A stretch of 64,000 nucleotides of DNA from Methylobacterium phyllostachyos (GTDB taxonomy: Bacteria > Pseudomonadota > Alphaproteobacteria > Rhizobiales > Beijerinckiaceae): NCBI RefSeq assembly GCF_900103445.1, contig NZ_FNHS01000011.1:186001-250000 (forward strand), read 5' to 3'. Both the position numbers and the translations under genes were made by a program. This document shows, piece by piece, positions 54,168 to 63,285 of this stretch (position 1 is its first letter; every line of letters starts with the position of its first letter). The notes beneath the pieces are model-generated. The model saw only the letters and a program-made list of their open reading frames with translations. It was not told where the DNA came from and searched no databases.

Positions 54168-55706
54168 TCAGAGATGCCCAGCCATGTGCCGGCCGATCGT
54201 GCTGACCTCGGCCGCAGCTGCCGGCGTCTCATAGACGATGCGTCCGTCCGACATCACCGCGATCCTGTCCGATAATTCGAGAATCTCGTCCAGATCCTCG
54301 CTGATGAGGAGCACGGCCGCACCACCGTTCCGCGCGGCAACGATGCGTGTACGGATCTCCGCAACCGCCGCGAAGTCGAGGCCGAAGCAGGGATTGACCA
54401 CGATCAGCAGGTCGACCGGGTCCGTCAGCTCGCGCGCCAGCACTGCGCGCTGAACGTTGCCGCCGGACAGCGTGGCGATGGGCGCCTCCGAGGACGCGGT
54501 CTTGACCTTGAAGCGATCGATCAGTTCCTTGGCCCGGCGGGTCATCGCCCGCCGGTCGAGCCACAGGGTCGGGGGACCGGACGGATCCTCGCCGCGGCGA
54601 TCGAAGGCACGGAAGGCCAGGTTCTCGGCCACCGACATCTGCGGCGCGCAGGCTTCGCGCAGCGGTTCCTCCGGGATGAAGCGGACGCGGCGCGCCCGGC
54701 TCTGCGCGCGCAGCCCGCTATAGGGTTTCCCCGCCACGATGACCCGGCCGCGAGAGGCGCGGATCCGGCCGCCGAGCACGTCGGCGAGCTCCTTCTGGCC
54801 ATTGCCCGACACACCGGCGATCCCGAGGATCTCCCGGGCCCGGACGCGGAGGTCCGTGATCGCGATGCGGCGCAGGCCGGAGCCGTCGGTGGCGTCGAGA
54901 TCCTCCACGCGCAGGATCTCGCGCGCGGTATCGGGTTCCCCGATGCGGGTCGTGATCGGGCGCACGGCCCGCTCGCCGATCATCAGCGCCGCCATGTCGC
55001 CGGGCGACAGCGCGCCGACCGCGCCCCCGCCGACCAGCCTGCCGCGCCGCAGGACGCTCAGCGTGCGGGCGAAGGTCTCGACCTCCCGGAACTTGTGGCT
55101 GATCATCAGCACGGTCAGCGCGCCGCGGTCGGTCATCGCGCGTAGGAGGCCCAGCACCTCCTCGGCCTCGCCTGGCGTCAGCACCGAGGTCGGCTCGTCC
55201 AGGATCAGGAACCGCGCCTTCAGGTAGAGCTGCTTGACGATCTCGAGCTTCTGCTTCTCGCCCGCGGCCAGCTCCGCCACGGGCCGGTCGAGGTTCAGCC
55301 GGAACGGCATCCCGGCCATGAAGGCCGCCAGCGCCGCGCGCTCGGCCTTCCAGTCGAGGATGGCGGGCGCGTCGGCGCGGCTGATCACGAGGTTCTCGGC
55401 GCCCGTGAGCGAGGGCACCAGCGTGAAGTGCTGGTAGACCATGCCGAGACCGCGGCTCTGCGCGCCCTTCGGGTTGGTGATCTCGGCCTCCCGGCCGTCG
55501 ATCAGCACGGTCCCGGCCGTCGGCGCGTAGAAGCCCATCACGCATTTGACGAAGGTCGACTTGCCGGCGCCGTTCTCTCCGAGGAGCGCGTGGAAGCCGC
55601 CGGGCTGGATCCGCATCGACACGTCGTCGAGGGCGGCGAAGGCGCCGAAGCGCTTGGTCATGCCGATCGTCTCGACGCCGACCGCTCCGGCTGCCGCGGG
55701 CGGCAT
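54168..55706 (-). CDS. BMP-type ABC transporter ATP-binding protein (two ATPase domains)
   Basis: 512 residues with two fused nucleotide-binding domains. The first has Walker A 'GENGAGKST' (43-51), a signature region ending 'LAAGEKQKLEIVKQL' and Walker B 'FLILDEPTS'. The second has the usual degenerate Walker A ('GVSGNGQKELADVL') and signature 'LSGGNVQRAVLAREL'. This is the layout of nucleoside/BMP and sugar importers. Its ATG shares one base with the stop of the upstream amidohydrolase gene (TGATG); a longer frame to 55847 is spurious. Last gene of the leftward operon. Confidence 0.92.
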   Translation of the reverse strand: MPPAAAGAVGVETIGMTKRFGAFAALDDVSMRIQPGGFHALLGENGAGKSTFVKCVMGFYAPTAGTVLIDGREAEITNPKGAQSRGLGMVYQHFTLVPSLTGAENLVISRADAPAILDWKAERAALAAFMAGMPFRLNLDRPVAELAAGEKQKLEIVKQLYLKARFLILDEPTSVLTPGEAEEVLGLLRAMTDRGALTVLMISHKFREVETFARTLSVLRRGRLVGGGAVGALSPGDMAALMIGERAVRPITTRIGEPDTAREILRVEDLDATDGSGLRRIAITDLRVRAREILGIAGVSGNGQKELADVLGGRIRASRGRVIVAGKPYSGLRAQSRARRVRFIPEEPLREACAPQMSVAENLAFRAFDRRGEDPSGPPTLWLDRRAMTRRAKELIDRFKVKTASSEAPIATLSGGNVQRAVLARELTDPVDLLIVVNPCFGLDFAAVAEIRTRIVAARNGGAAVLLISEDLDEILELSDRIAVMSDGRIVYETPAAAAEVSTIGRHMAGHL

Positions 55707-56422
55707 CAGCCGCGCCCCATGGCGTCGAGCAGGGCCTGCGAGGACGCGACGGCGCCGAACACGCCGCCCTGCATGGTTACCATCTTGAGGGCCGCCGCGT
55801 GGTTGCCTGGATCGGTCGCGGCCGTGCCGTCCGAGACGATCACGCATTCGAAGCCGCGATCGTTGGCCTCCCGCATCGTCGTGTGCACGCAGACATCCGT
55901 GGTGATGCCGGTCAGGATCAGGTTGCGGATGCCCCGCTGGTGGAGGATCAGCTCCAGGTCCGTGGCGCAGAACGAGCCCTTGCCCGGCTTGTCGATGACG
56001 GGCTCGCCCGGCAGCGGCGCCAGCTCCGGGATGATCTCCCAGCCGGGCTCCCCGCGCACCAGCACCCGGCCGCAGGGGCCGGGATCGCCGATGCCCGCGC
56101 CGATCCGGCGCGAGCGCCAGCGCTTGTTGGCGGGCAGGTCGGCGAGGTCCGGGCGATGGCCCTCGCGGGTATGCACGATGTGGTAGCCGGAGGCCCGCGC
56201 GGCCGCCAGCAGCGCCGCGATCGGCTTGATCGGGGCCCGGGTCAGCGCCAGGTCGTAGCCCATCGCGTCGACGTAACCGCCGGTCCCGCAGAAATCGGTC
56301 TGCATGTCGATGATGACGAGCGCCGTGTTGCCGGGGCGCAGATCGCCGTCATAGGGCCACGGATAGGGCGTCGCCTCGGCGTAGGTGCCGGCCGCCGCGG
56401 GCGATGGCTCGGCGGCCCTCAT
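55706..56422 (-). CDS. Isochorismatase-family cysteine amidohydrolase
   Basis: 238 residues. 'ALVIIDMQTDFCGTGG' carries the catalytic Asp, a Lys lies in 'KPGKGSF', and 'LTGITTDVCVHTTMREANDR' carries the nucleophilic Cys with a cis-peptide region, so the Asp-Lys-Cys triad is intact. The family includes RutB-like ureidoacrylate and biuret/carbamoyl amide hydrolases. Its ATG overlaps the formamidase stop by four bases (ATGA), and its stop overlaps the ATPase start. Sitting inside an importer operon with a formamidase and near uricase, it probably cleaves an amide or ureide. Confidence 0.88.
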   Translation of the reverse strand: MRAAEPSPAAAGTYAEATPYPWPYDGDLRPGNTALVIIDMQTDFCGTGGYVDAMGYDLALTRAPIKPIAALLAAARASGYHIVHTREGHRPDLADLPANKRWRSRRIGAGIGDPGPCGRVLVRGEPGWEIIPELAPLPGEPVIDKPGKGSFCATDLELILHQRGIRNLILTGITTDVCVHTTMREANDRGFECVIVSDGTAATDPGNHAAALKMVTMQGGVFGAVASSQALLDAMGRG

Positions 56423-57441
56423 TCGGCGGCCTCCCGCGCGGGCGGCGCGCCGGTGTAGCGGCGGCTCGGGGCCGGAAAGCCGCAGCCGGTCCCGTCGGTC
56501 ACTTGCACCTGATCCTCCCAGGGCACCCGGTACCGCCCGGCCGCGAGGTCGGTCATGTAGGTGTAGGGGCAGTCCTGCGCGCCGCCCGCCACCGCCGTGT
56601 AGCCGCGGTGGCCGAGCTGGTAGATGTTGTTCTCGACCCCCCAGGAGAGCCGCGCCTCGCGCACGAGGTCGGGCCGCACCTCGGCGGTGATGATCTCGTC
56701 GACGCGGCCGGTGGTGCCGTGAGCCAGAACCGTCCCGTCGAAGTTGCAGATCATGCCCTCGCCCATGGAATCGAAGGTGCCGTCCGACCCGCACAGGCAG
56801 ACATTGGCGGTGACCATCAGGTTGCAGAACGCGTTCGCCTGATTGGTGAACCGCCAGGATTCGCGGATCGGGGCAGTGTAGCCGGCGGTGCGGATCATGA
56901 TCTCGGCGCCCCGATAGGCGCATTCCCGCGCCATCTCGGGGAACATGCCGTCGTGGCAGATGATCAGCCCGAGCTTGGCGCCCCGCGGCCCGTCGATGAC
57001 GGGGATCCCGAGATTGCCGGGCTCCCAGGGCTCGACCGGCACCCAGGGGTGCATCTTGCGGTAATAGAGCTTCAGCGCGCCGGTATCGTCGATGATCAGC
57101 CCGGAATTGTACGGGTTCCCGCCCGGGTTGGCCTCCATGATGGAGAAGCAGCCCCAGATCCGGTTCTCCGCGCAGGCGCGCTTGAACGCCGCCACCTCGG
57201 GGCCGTCGAGGGTGCACAGGATCTCCGGACGCGTATCCATCGACAGGCCGTGCAGCGCGTATTCGGGGAACACGACGAGGTCCATGGTGGCGAGGTTGGC
57301 GCGCGCCTTGGCGACCAGCGCGACGATGCGATCGGTCTGCGCGGCGATGTCGGCGCGGGTCTCGATCCGCGGCAGCTGCAGCTGCACGAGGCCGATCACG
57401 ACGCCGTGTGCCGACTTGTTCAATCCACCGAGGCCGTTCAT
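56419..57441 (-). CDS. amiF: Formamidase (AmiF-type aliphatic amidase)
   Basis: 340 residues of the nitrilase superfamily, closely matching AmiF: 'MNGLGGLNKSAHGVVIGLVQ' at the start, Glu60 in 'VVFPEYALHGLSMDT', Lys129 in 'YYRKMHPWVPVEPW' and Cys162 in 'LIICHDGMFPEMAREC'. AmiF hydrolyses formamide to formate and ammonia; formate would be usable by a methylotroph. ATG at 57441 has GAGAG eight bases upstream; a GTG two codons earlier is less likely. Ten bases follow the permease stop. Specificity for formamide versus another short amide is inferred from family resemblance. Confidence 0.87.
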   Translation of the reverse strand: MNGLGGLNKSAHGVVIGLVQLQLPRIETRADIAAQTDRIVALVAKARANLATMDLVVFPEYALHGLSMDTRPEILCTLDGPEVAAFKRACAENRIWGCFSIMEANPGGNPYNSGLIIDDTGALKLYYRKMHPWVPVEPWEPGNLGIPVIDGPRGAKLGLIICHDGMFPEMARECAYRGAEIMIRTAGYTAPIRESWRFTNQANAFCNLMVTANVCLCGSDGTFDSMGEGMICNFDGTVLAHGTTGRVDEIITAEVRPDLVREARLSWGVENNIYQLGHRGYTAVAGGAQDCPYTYMTDLAAGRYRVPWEDQVQVTDGTGCGFPAPSRRYTGAPPAREAAE

Positions 57442-57451
57442 CGGCACGCTC

Positions 57452-58375
57452 TCACTTCGACAGGGACAGTTCGCCCGGGGCCCCGGCCAGCGCCCGGTCG
57501 GGCGAGGAGGTGGCGATCAGGAGGACGAGGGTCAGGACGTAGGGGGCGGCGTAGAACAGGTAGTAGCCCTGCGAGACGCCCACCGATTGCAAGGCCGGGC
57601 CGAGTGCGCCGGCGCCCCCGAACAGGAGTGCGGCCCCGAAGCAGGCCAGCGGGTTCCAGCGCGCGAAGATGACCAGCGCCACCGCCATCAGGCCCTGCCC
57701 GGAGGAGATCCCCTCGTTCCAGGAGCCGGGATAGTACAGCGAGAGGTAGGCGCCGCCGATCCCGGCGAGGACGCCGCCGATGCCGGTGGCGACGAGGCGC
57801 ACCCGGTCGACGTCGTAGCCCAGGGCCCGGGCCGCGTCGGCACTGTCGCCGACGACCCGCAGGATCAGTCCCGCCCGGGTGTTGCGCAGGCCCCACCAGA
57901 GCGCGACGGAGAGCGCCGCGCCCGCGAGAAACAGCACGTTGACGCGCAGGGCCGCCTGGACCTGCGGCAGGTCCGACCACGCACCGAACGGGATCGCCGG
58001 CAGGGGCGGCGCCGAGGGCTGGATGAACGGCTTGCCGAAGAAGAAGGCCAGCCCGGTGCCGAACAGCATCAGGGCGATGCCGATCGCCACGTCGTTGACG
58101 CGCGGGAAGCTGCAGATGAACCCGTGCAGCAGGCCGAGGAGGCCCCCCGCCAGCCCGGCGACGGCGACGCCCGCCCAGGGGGAGCCGGTCAGCACCGCGG
58201 TGCCGTAGGCCGCCATCGCGCCGAGGACCAGGGTCCCCTCAAGCCCGAGGTTGATCCGGCCCGAGCGCTCGGTGATGGTCTCGCCCAGGCTGACGAACAG
58301 GAAGGGTGTGGAGACGCGGATCGCGCCCCCGACCATGGCCAGGGGTACCGTCCAGATGCCGAGGTCGCCGCTCAT
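57452..58375 (-). CDS. BMP-type ABC transporter permease 2
   Basis: 307 residues with about 8-9 hydrophobic segments. 'ERSGRINLGLEGTLVLGAMA' is the conserved motif of BPD_transp_2 permeases in nucleoside/BMP importers, and 'NDVAIGIALMLFGTGLAFF' follows. Starts ten bases after the first permease gene. Forms the inner-membrane channel with the partner permease. Confidence 0.9.
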   Translation of the reverse strand: MSGDLGIWTVPLAMVGGAIRVSTPFLFVSLGETITERSGRINLGLEGTLVLGAMAAYGTAVLTGSPWAGVAVAGLAGGLLGLLHGFICSFPRVNDVAIGIALMLFGTGLAFFFGKPFIQPSAPPLPAIPFGAWSDLPQVQAALRVNVLFLAGAALSVALWWGLRNTRAGLILRVVGDSADAARALGYDVDRVRLVATGIGGVLAGIGGAYLSLYYPGSWNEGISSGQGLMAVALVIFARWNPLACFGAALLFGGAGALGPALQSVGVSQGYYLFYAAPYVLTLVLLIATSSPDRALAGAPGELSLSK

Positions 58376-58385
58376 GACGGGGCCC

Positions 58386-59543
58386 TCAAGCCGGGACCGT
58401 GGTGGCGGGTGCCGCCGGGCGCTTCTCGGCCCAGAGATGCGGGTTGAACAGCTTGAACCGGCCGTAGAGCGTCTCGCTCAGGAGGACCACGAGGAACAGC
58501 AGTCCTTCGAGGACCAGCACGGTCGCGTCGGGCAGCTGCATCCGCCGCTGGATCAGCCCGCTCGACGCCTCGATCCCGCCGAGCAGGAACGCGACCGGCA
58601 CGATGGCGAGCGGGTTCTGCCGGGCCAGGAACGCCACCAGGATGCCGGTGTAGCCGTAGCCCGCGGCGAGCGTGCCGTTGGCGGTTCCCTGAACCGCGGC
58701 CACCTCGAAATAGCCGGCGAGCGCCGCGAAGGCCCCGCCCAGCGCCGTGAAGCCGACGATGAGCCGGCCGACCGGCAGGCCCTGAATCTGCGCCGCGCGC
58801 ACGTTCCCGCCCGCGATCCGCGCCGCGAACCCGAGCGTGGTCCGGTCCATCAGCACGTAGGCGATCACGCAGGCGAGGATCCCGCAGCCGAGTCCCCAAT
58901 GGACGCCGATCATCGGCATCGGACCGAGCATGAACGCGTCGCCGACCGGCAGGGTGGACGGCTTGTTGAGGCTCGAAGGGTCCCGGAGGGGGCCCTCGAT
59001 CAGGTGGTTGGCCAGCGCGATCGCGATGTACGACAGGAGGAGGCTGGCGATGGTCGCGTTGACGTTGCGATAGGCCTGGAGCCATCCCACCGCGCCGATC
59101 CACACGGCCCCCGTCAGGGCCGCCGCGCCGGCCATCAGGGGAACCGCCAGCGCCGCGGGCAGCCCGGCGAGGGGCTGGGCCGCCGCCGCCGCCGCGAGGC
59201 CGCCGAGGACGATCGCGCCCTCGCCGCCGATCACCACGAGGCCCAGCCGCGCCGGCAACGCGACGCACAGGGCGGCGAACAGGAGGGGGGCCGCCCGCTG
59301 CAGGCTGTTGCCGAGGGCGAAGGGGGAGCCGAAGCCACCGCGCCAGACGATCTCGACGAGCTGAAGCGGCGATTTGCCGAGGGTGGCGAGGAACACGCCG
59401 AACAGCAGGAAGCCCAGGACCGCAGCCCCGACCGGGATGGCCACGGCTTCGAGACGGCGCGCCAGCCACGCGCGGACCTGAAGGCCGATGGCGGCGTCCG
59501 GCCGCTCGGCGGCGAGCTTCGAGGGGGCGGCATCCGCGACCAC
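58386..59543 (-). CDS. BMP-type ABC transporter permease 1
   Basis: 385 residues. A cytoplasmic N-terminus of about 30 residues is followed by about 9-10 hydrophobic segments, including 'VVIGGEGAIVLGGLAAAAAA' (the equivalent of the GxEG motif) and 'NVNATIASLLLSYIAIALAN'. Longer than its partner, as usual for the first permease in these operons. It lies 65 bases after the binding-protein gene. Confidence 0.9.
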   Translation of the reverse strand: MVADAAPSKLAAERPDAAIGLQVRAWLARRLEAVAIPVGAAVLGFLLFGVFLATLGKSPLQLVEIVWRGGFGSPFALGNSLQRAAPLLFAALCVALPARLGLVVIGGEGAIVLGGLAAAAAAQPLAGLPAALAVPLMAGAAALTGAVWIGAVGWLQAYRNVNATIASLLLSYIAIALANHLIEGPLRDPSSLNKPSTLPVGDAFMLGPMPMIGVHWGLGCGILACVIAYVLMDRTTLGFAARIAGGNVRAAQIQGLPVGRLIVGFTALGGAFAALAGYFEVAAVQGTANGTLAAGYGYTGILVAFLARQNPLAIVPVAFLLGGIEASSGLIQRRMQLPDATVLVLEGLLFLVVLLSETLYGRFKLFNPHLWAEKRPAAPATTVPA

Positions 59544-59608
59544 GTCTCACGCTCCTCCGCGATCCGATTTCCGGCGACCCGGTGCCGCAGAAAGCGTGCC
59601 AGCCGGTC

Positions 59609-60715
59609 TCAGACCGAACCCCGCACACCGTCGACGAGGTAGTTCGTGCTCTCCAGCTCGGCGGCTTTCTCGGGATAGGCCTTGCCGGCCGGCAGGATCT
59701 CCCGCCCGGCATTGTCCTTGAGCGGCCCCTTGATGATCTCGTAGCCGCCTTTCAGCATCTCGGCCTTGACGGCATCCGCGTTGCGGCGGGCCCCCTCGGA
59801 GACCGCCGGTCCGTAGGGGCTCATCTTGACGTAGCCGTCGGCGAGGCCGCCGCGGACGAAATGCTGGGGCACCTTGCCGGCCTGCATCGCGGCGATCGCA
59901 TCCTGGTAGATGGGCAGCCAGTTCCACTCCGCCCCCGTCAGGTATTTCTGCGGGGCCAGGGGCGACTGATCGACGTGGTAGCCGCACACACAGGCGCCGC
60001 GCCGCGCCGCGGTCTCGACGACGACCTTGGGGCTGTCGACGTGGCAGGTGATGACGTCGGCGCCGCCATCGACCAGCGCGTTCGTCGCTTCCGCCTCCTT
60101 GACCGCCAGCGACCACTCCCCGGTGAAGATCACCTGGCACGTGATGCCCGGATCGACGCTGCGGGCGCCGAGCAGGAAGGCGTTGACGTTGTTCAACACC
60201 TGCGGGATCGGCTTGGCCGCGACGAAGCCAATCTTCTTGGACTTCGTGGCGTAGGCTGCCGCGATCCCGTTGAGATACTGGCCCTGCGCGATGTAGCCGA
60301 AGTACGAGCCGGCGTTTTGCGGATCCTTCTCGGTCCACAAGCCACCGCAGTGCCGGAACTGAATCTTCGGGTTCTTGCGTGCCTCGGCCAGAAGGTAGGG
60401 ATTGTAATATCCGAACGACGTCGGGAACAGCAGCGTCGCCCCGTCGAGATTGATCATGCTCTCCATGGTCTTCTCGACCGCGTTGGTCTCCGGGACGCGC
60501 TCCTCCTCGGTGATCTCGACGCCACTCAAACCCTTCAAGGCCTTGGCGGCCTGAGCGTGGGCTTGGTTGTATCCGTAATCGTCCTTCGGGCCGACATAGA
60601 TGAAGCCGACCGTGAGGGGTGTGGCGGCGTGCGCCCCCGAGCGTGCGACGGCCCCGAGGCCGACGAGGGCGGCCGTGCCCAGCAAGCGCCTGCGCGTGAA
60701 GGGAAGATGTGCCAC
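59609..60715 (-). CDS. BMP family ABC transporter substrate-binding protein
   Basis: 368 residues. A Tat signal ('FTRRRLLGTAALVGLGAVA') ends near 'SGAHA'. The mature protein begins 'VGFIYVGPKDDYGYNQAHAQ', the start of the BMP (PnrA/Med-like) family, and contains 'FGYIAQGQYLNGIAAAYATK', 'VGFVAAKPIPQVLNNVNAFL' and 'GADVITCHVDSPKVV'. Family members bind purine nucleosides or related compounds. It leads the importer operon, so the ligand is probably the precursor of what the two downstream amidohydrolases cleave. Confidence 0.92.
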   Translation of the reverse strand: MAHLPFTRRRLLGTAALVGLGAVARSGAHAATPLTVGFIYVGPKDDYGYNQAHAQAAKALKGLSGVEITEEERVPETNAVEKTMESMINLDGATLLFPTSFGYYNPYLLAEARKNPKIQFRHCGGLWTEKDPQNAGSYFGYIAQGQYLNGIAAAYATKSKKIGFVAAKPIPQVLNNVNAFLLGARSVDPGITCQVIFTGEWSLAVKEAEATNALVDGGADVITCHVDSPKVVVETAARRGACVCGYHVDQSPLAPQKYLTGAEWNWLPIYQDAIAAMQAGKVPQHFVRGGLADGYVKMSPYGPAVSEGARRNADAVKAEMLKGGYEIIKGPLKDNAGREILPAGKAYPEKAAELESTNYLVDGVRGSV

Positions 60716-60945
60716 TCGCAGATCACCTCATCCAGCCGCCCGGGGGCGGCGACTGGAGGCGAAGTGTAGGCGGGCGCCCGAAAACCACGAAGCCGAGATT
60801 TTCGGCACGTGCGCCAGTCTATCAGCGAGGTGGCAGCCTAGAAACGCTTACTGAACGACCCCGGTCTGGCCAAAACAGCGCCATGGCACGGTTACACGCG
60901 CGGCGCGTCCACGGGATCCAGAGCTAATCCATCCGAATCACGGAC

Positions 60946-61206
60946 TCAGCGCAGGCCTTCCGTCCGCGGCGGCGTGTACGACCGGCGCACGGAGCCCGTC
61001 GTCAGGTCGCCGACCGACACCTCGACGTTCGTGCCGTACGCACGCACGTTCCGCGCGGCCGCCAGGTTCGCCGCAGCCGCCTGGCCTTCGAGGCCGCCGG
61101 GCGCCGTTACCGCAGGGATTCCGGCCGGGGCGGTGTAGCTCTGTGCCGATGCGGCCGTCGTCAATGCGAGGCCAAGGGCGGCAGCGGCAAGGAAGCGGGA
61201 CATCAT
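60946..61206 (-). CDS. Small secreted hypothetical protein
   Basis: 86 residues. The signal 'MSRFLAAAALGLALTTAA' ends near 'SAQ'; the mature part is Ala/Gly/Thr-rich ('GGLEGQAAAANLAAARNVRA') and ends with a basic, Pro-containing tail. ATGs occur at 61203, 61206 and 61215; 61206 has GGATGAG at good spacing. No domain recognised. Confidence 0.55.
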   Translation of the reverse strand: MMSRFLAAAALGLALTTAASAQSYTAPAGIPAVTAPGGLEGQAAAANLAAARNVRAYGTNVEVSVGDLTTGSVRRSYTPPRTEGLR

Positions 61207-61472
61207 CGGACTCATCCATCGAGCGAAGGCGGCGCACCATGCGACCGAGCCGAACACCCGTTCATAGATTGGGCACGACTGCCTCTCGATCCAACAGAGC
61301 CGGCTTATTCTTTGTGCGAATTCACACGGGGCGATCAACGCACATCGGATCACCGCGTGGCACGGCGCGAATCGTTTTCCGGAAACTCATTAGTTTTCAG
61401 AATCTTGAGAAAGCGCGACTGTCTCCGCGCGTGCCCTGGAGGAATGGCACAGATCTTTCCCGATGGGTCCGC

Positions 61473-62426
61473 TCAATCGGGATCGCCGCGCCCGCCCAAG
61501 GCCTCCCCGATCCGCGCGGCAACAAGGTATGCCGGTCCGCCGAGGGGGGATTGTGACCGTTGGATCAGCGATACCGACTGGGTGATCGCCGTGGCATCCC
61601 GCAGCGGCGTGAAGGCGAGGGATCCGCAGGCGATCTCCGCCTGGATGTCGGACAGGTTCAGAAAGGTGATATGCGGCGCCCGCTGCGCCAGATGCTTCAT
61701 CAGTTCGACCGAGTTGGTCTCGACCGCCGGTTTGAGAACGGCGTGGGTCGGCACCAACTGCTCCAGCACGGCGCGCAAGCTCATCGAGCCGTCCGGGACC
61801 ACCAGCGGGAAGCCGAGACACTGGGCCAGACGAAGGTGGTACAGGCCGGCGAGCGGATGATCCGGCGCCATGACGGCTCCGAGATGATGCTCTGACCGCG
61901 CGAGGCATCGGAACTGCGGACCGCGCGGCATCCGATACGCCAGCGCGAGATCGACATCGCCCGACAGGAGCGTCTCGACGATGCCGTCCATCGTCATGAC
62001 GCGGATCTTGAGGCTGATATGCGGATGGTTCTCGCGGAAGTCGCGGACCACGTCCGCAAGGATGCCACCCGCCAGGGTCGCCATCGTGGCGATCGCGACC
62101 TCCCCGCGGTCGAGCCCCTTCAAGGCGCTGATCTGCGTGAGCATCCGTTCGTGCTCGCGCAGGGTGTCGCGCACGTGGCGGAGGAGAATCTCCCCGGTTG
62201 CGGTCAGCCGCAGACCCCGGGGCAGCCGCTCGAACAGCGGCGCGCCCATCTCCGCCTCAAGCGCCAGGATCTGCCGGTTGATCGCGCTCGACGCGACGCC
62301 CAGCCGGACGGCAGCCTTCCGGATCGAGCCGCTGCGGGCCACTTCGTCGAGATAGGCGAGGAGGCGGTGGTGCAGCACGGGGGCGGGCCTGCGCGCCGGT
62401 CCCACGGCGCGATCGGGTTCAGGCAA
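61473..62426 (-). CDS. LysR-family transcriptional regulator
   Basis: 317 residues. Winged HTH at about 20-80 ('GSIRKAAVRLGVASSAINRQ', 'LFERLPRGLRLTATGE'), and an effector-binding periplasmic-protein-like domain at about 105-300. Its ATG overlaps the end of the uricase gene by eight bases on the same strand, so it is translated from the uricase transcript rather than diverging from its target, as many LysR genes do. Likely controls the uricase/permease genes and possibly the BMP operon in response to a purine metabolite. Confidence 0.9.
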   Translation of the reverse strand: MPEPDRAVGPARRPAPVLHHRLLAYLDEVARSGSIRKAAVRLGVASSAINRQILALEAEMGAPLFERLPRGLRLTATGEILLRHVRDTLREHERMLTQISALKGLDRGEVAIATMATLAGGILADVVRDFRENHPHISLKIRVMTMDGIVETLLSGDVDLALAYRMPRGPQFRCLARSEHHLGAVMAPDHPLAGLYHLRLAQCLGFPLVVPDGSMSLRAVLEQLVPTHAVLKPAVETNSVELMKHLAQRAPHITFLNLSDIQAEIACGSLAFTPLRDATAITQSVSLIQRSQSPLGGPAYLVAARIGEALGGRGDPD

Positions 62427-63261
62427 CGCGGCCGATCGTAGCCTCGATCTGGCCGTGCGGCTCGTCGGTGGGCAGGAACACGGTGCCGGGATTGTCGAGG
62501 CCGAAGGGCTGGAGGTTGATCGGGATGTAGTGCTTGTTCGGCATCGCGAAGGCGATCTCGGACACCTCGGGCATGGCCGCCAGCACCGCCTCGCCCATCC
62601 GATACATGCTGTCCTGCACGCCGTAACTGTAGGTGGTTCCGAACACTGCGATCAGCGTCTCCTGGATGCGGGCATTGGCTGCGCCATAATCGTCCGGCGT
62701 GCCGGACCAAGTCCAGGTGGCGTCCATGCTGGTCGCGGCGATCCGGTCGGTCGTGTCCGGCAGCGTCCGATACTGGTCATCGACGAAATCGGACCAGCCC
62801 GACTGCGTGGTCTTCATGAAGGTGAAACCCCGCAAGCCCGAGGAGAGCTCGACCCTGTCCCGTCCGGCCTGAAGGCGAACGTAGCCGAGGCCGTTGCCGT
62901 CGAGCGTGAAGGTGTGACCGTGCGGCACGCCGGCGATCGCGTGGCGAAGCCAGCGCGTCTCGGTGGCTTCGATCGTCACGGTGTCCATCTGCGGATAGGT
63001 GTCGAGGAAGACCCGCGCCACAGCCGTGACGAACGCCTCCTTGTCGAGGGAGACGTTCCGGGCCGCCGTGACGTTGACGATGTTCTTGACGCTGTCGGTG
63101 GCCACGCAGGCGCGGTTGTCGCCCTCCGTCCAGGCGGCGTCGAAGCGCCCCTGCATGAGCACGGTCAGCGTCAGTTCGCGGGGCGTGTGATGGTCGCCGT
63201 CCCGGGTCAGACGCATCACCCGGACCCGGCTCTTGCCGTATCGCGAAGCCGTCAGGGCCAT
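62419..63261 (-). CDS. Urate oxidase (factor-independent urate hydroxylase)
   Basis: 280 residues. The start 'ALTASRYGKSRVRVMRLTR' places the catalytic Lys at position 10, 'NRACVATDSVKNIVNV' carries the Thr-Asp pair (55-56), and 'KTTQSGWSDFVDDQYRTLPD' and 'YGVQDSMYRMGEAVL' match the urate-binding Arg/Gln regions. All active-site segments are present, with a full-length tunnel fold. It oxidises urate to 5-hydroxyisourate with oxygen and no cofactor. ATG at 63261 has GGAG six bases upstream. It is 24 bases after the permease gene and overlaps the LysR gene. Confidence 0.95.
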   Translation of the reverse strand: MALTASRYGKSRVRVMRLTRDGDHHTPRELTLTVLMQGRFDAAWTEGDNRACVATDSVKNIVNVTAARNVSLDKEAFVTAVARVFLDTYPQMDTVTIEATETRWLRHAIAGVPHGHTFTLDGNGLGYVRLQAGRDRVELSSGLRGFTFMKTTQSGWSDFVDDQYRTLPDTTDRIAATSMDATWTWSGTPDDYGAANARIQETLIAVFGTTYSYGVQDSMYRMGEAVLAAMPEVSEIAFAMPNKHYIPINLQPFGLDNPGTVFLPTDEPHGQIEATIGRVA

Positions 63262-63285
63262 GAGCATCTCCGGGTTGGGACAGGT

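Noticed and set aside
58251..59642. Long rightward frame opposite the two ABC permeases
   Set aside because: Antisense frame rich in Glu/Arg/Gly; the leftward permeases are well supported.
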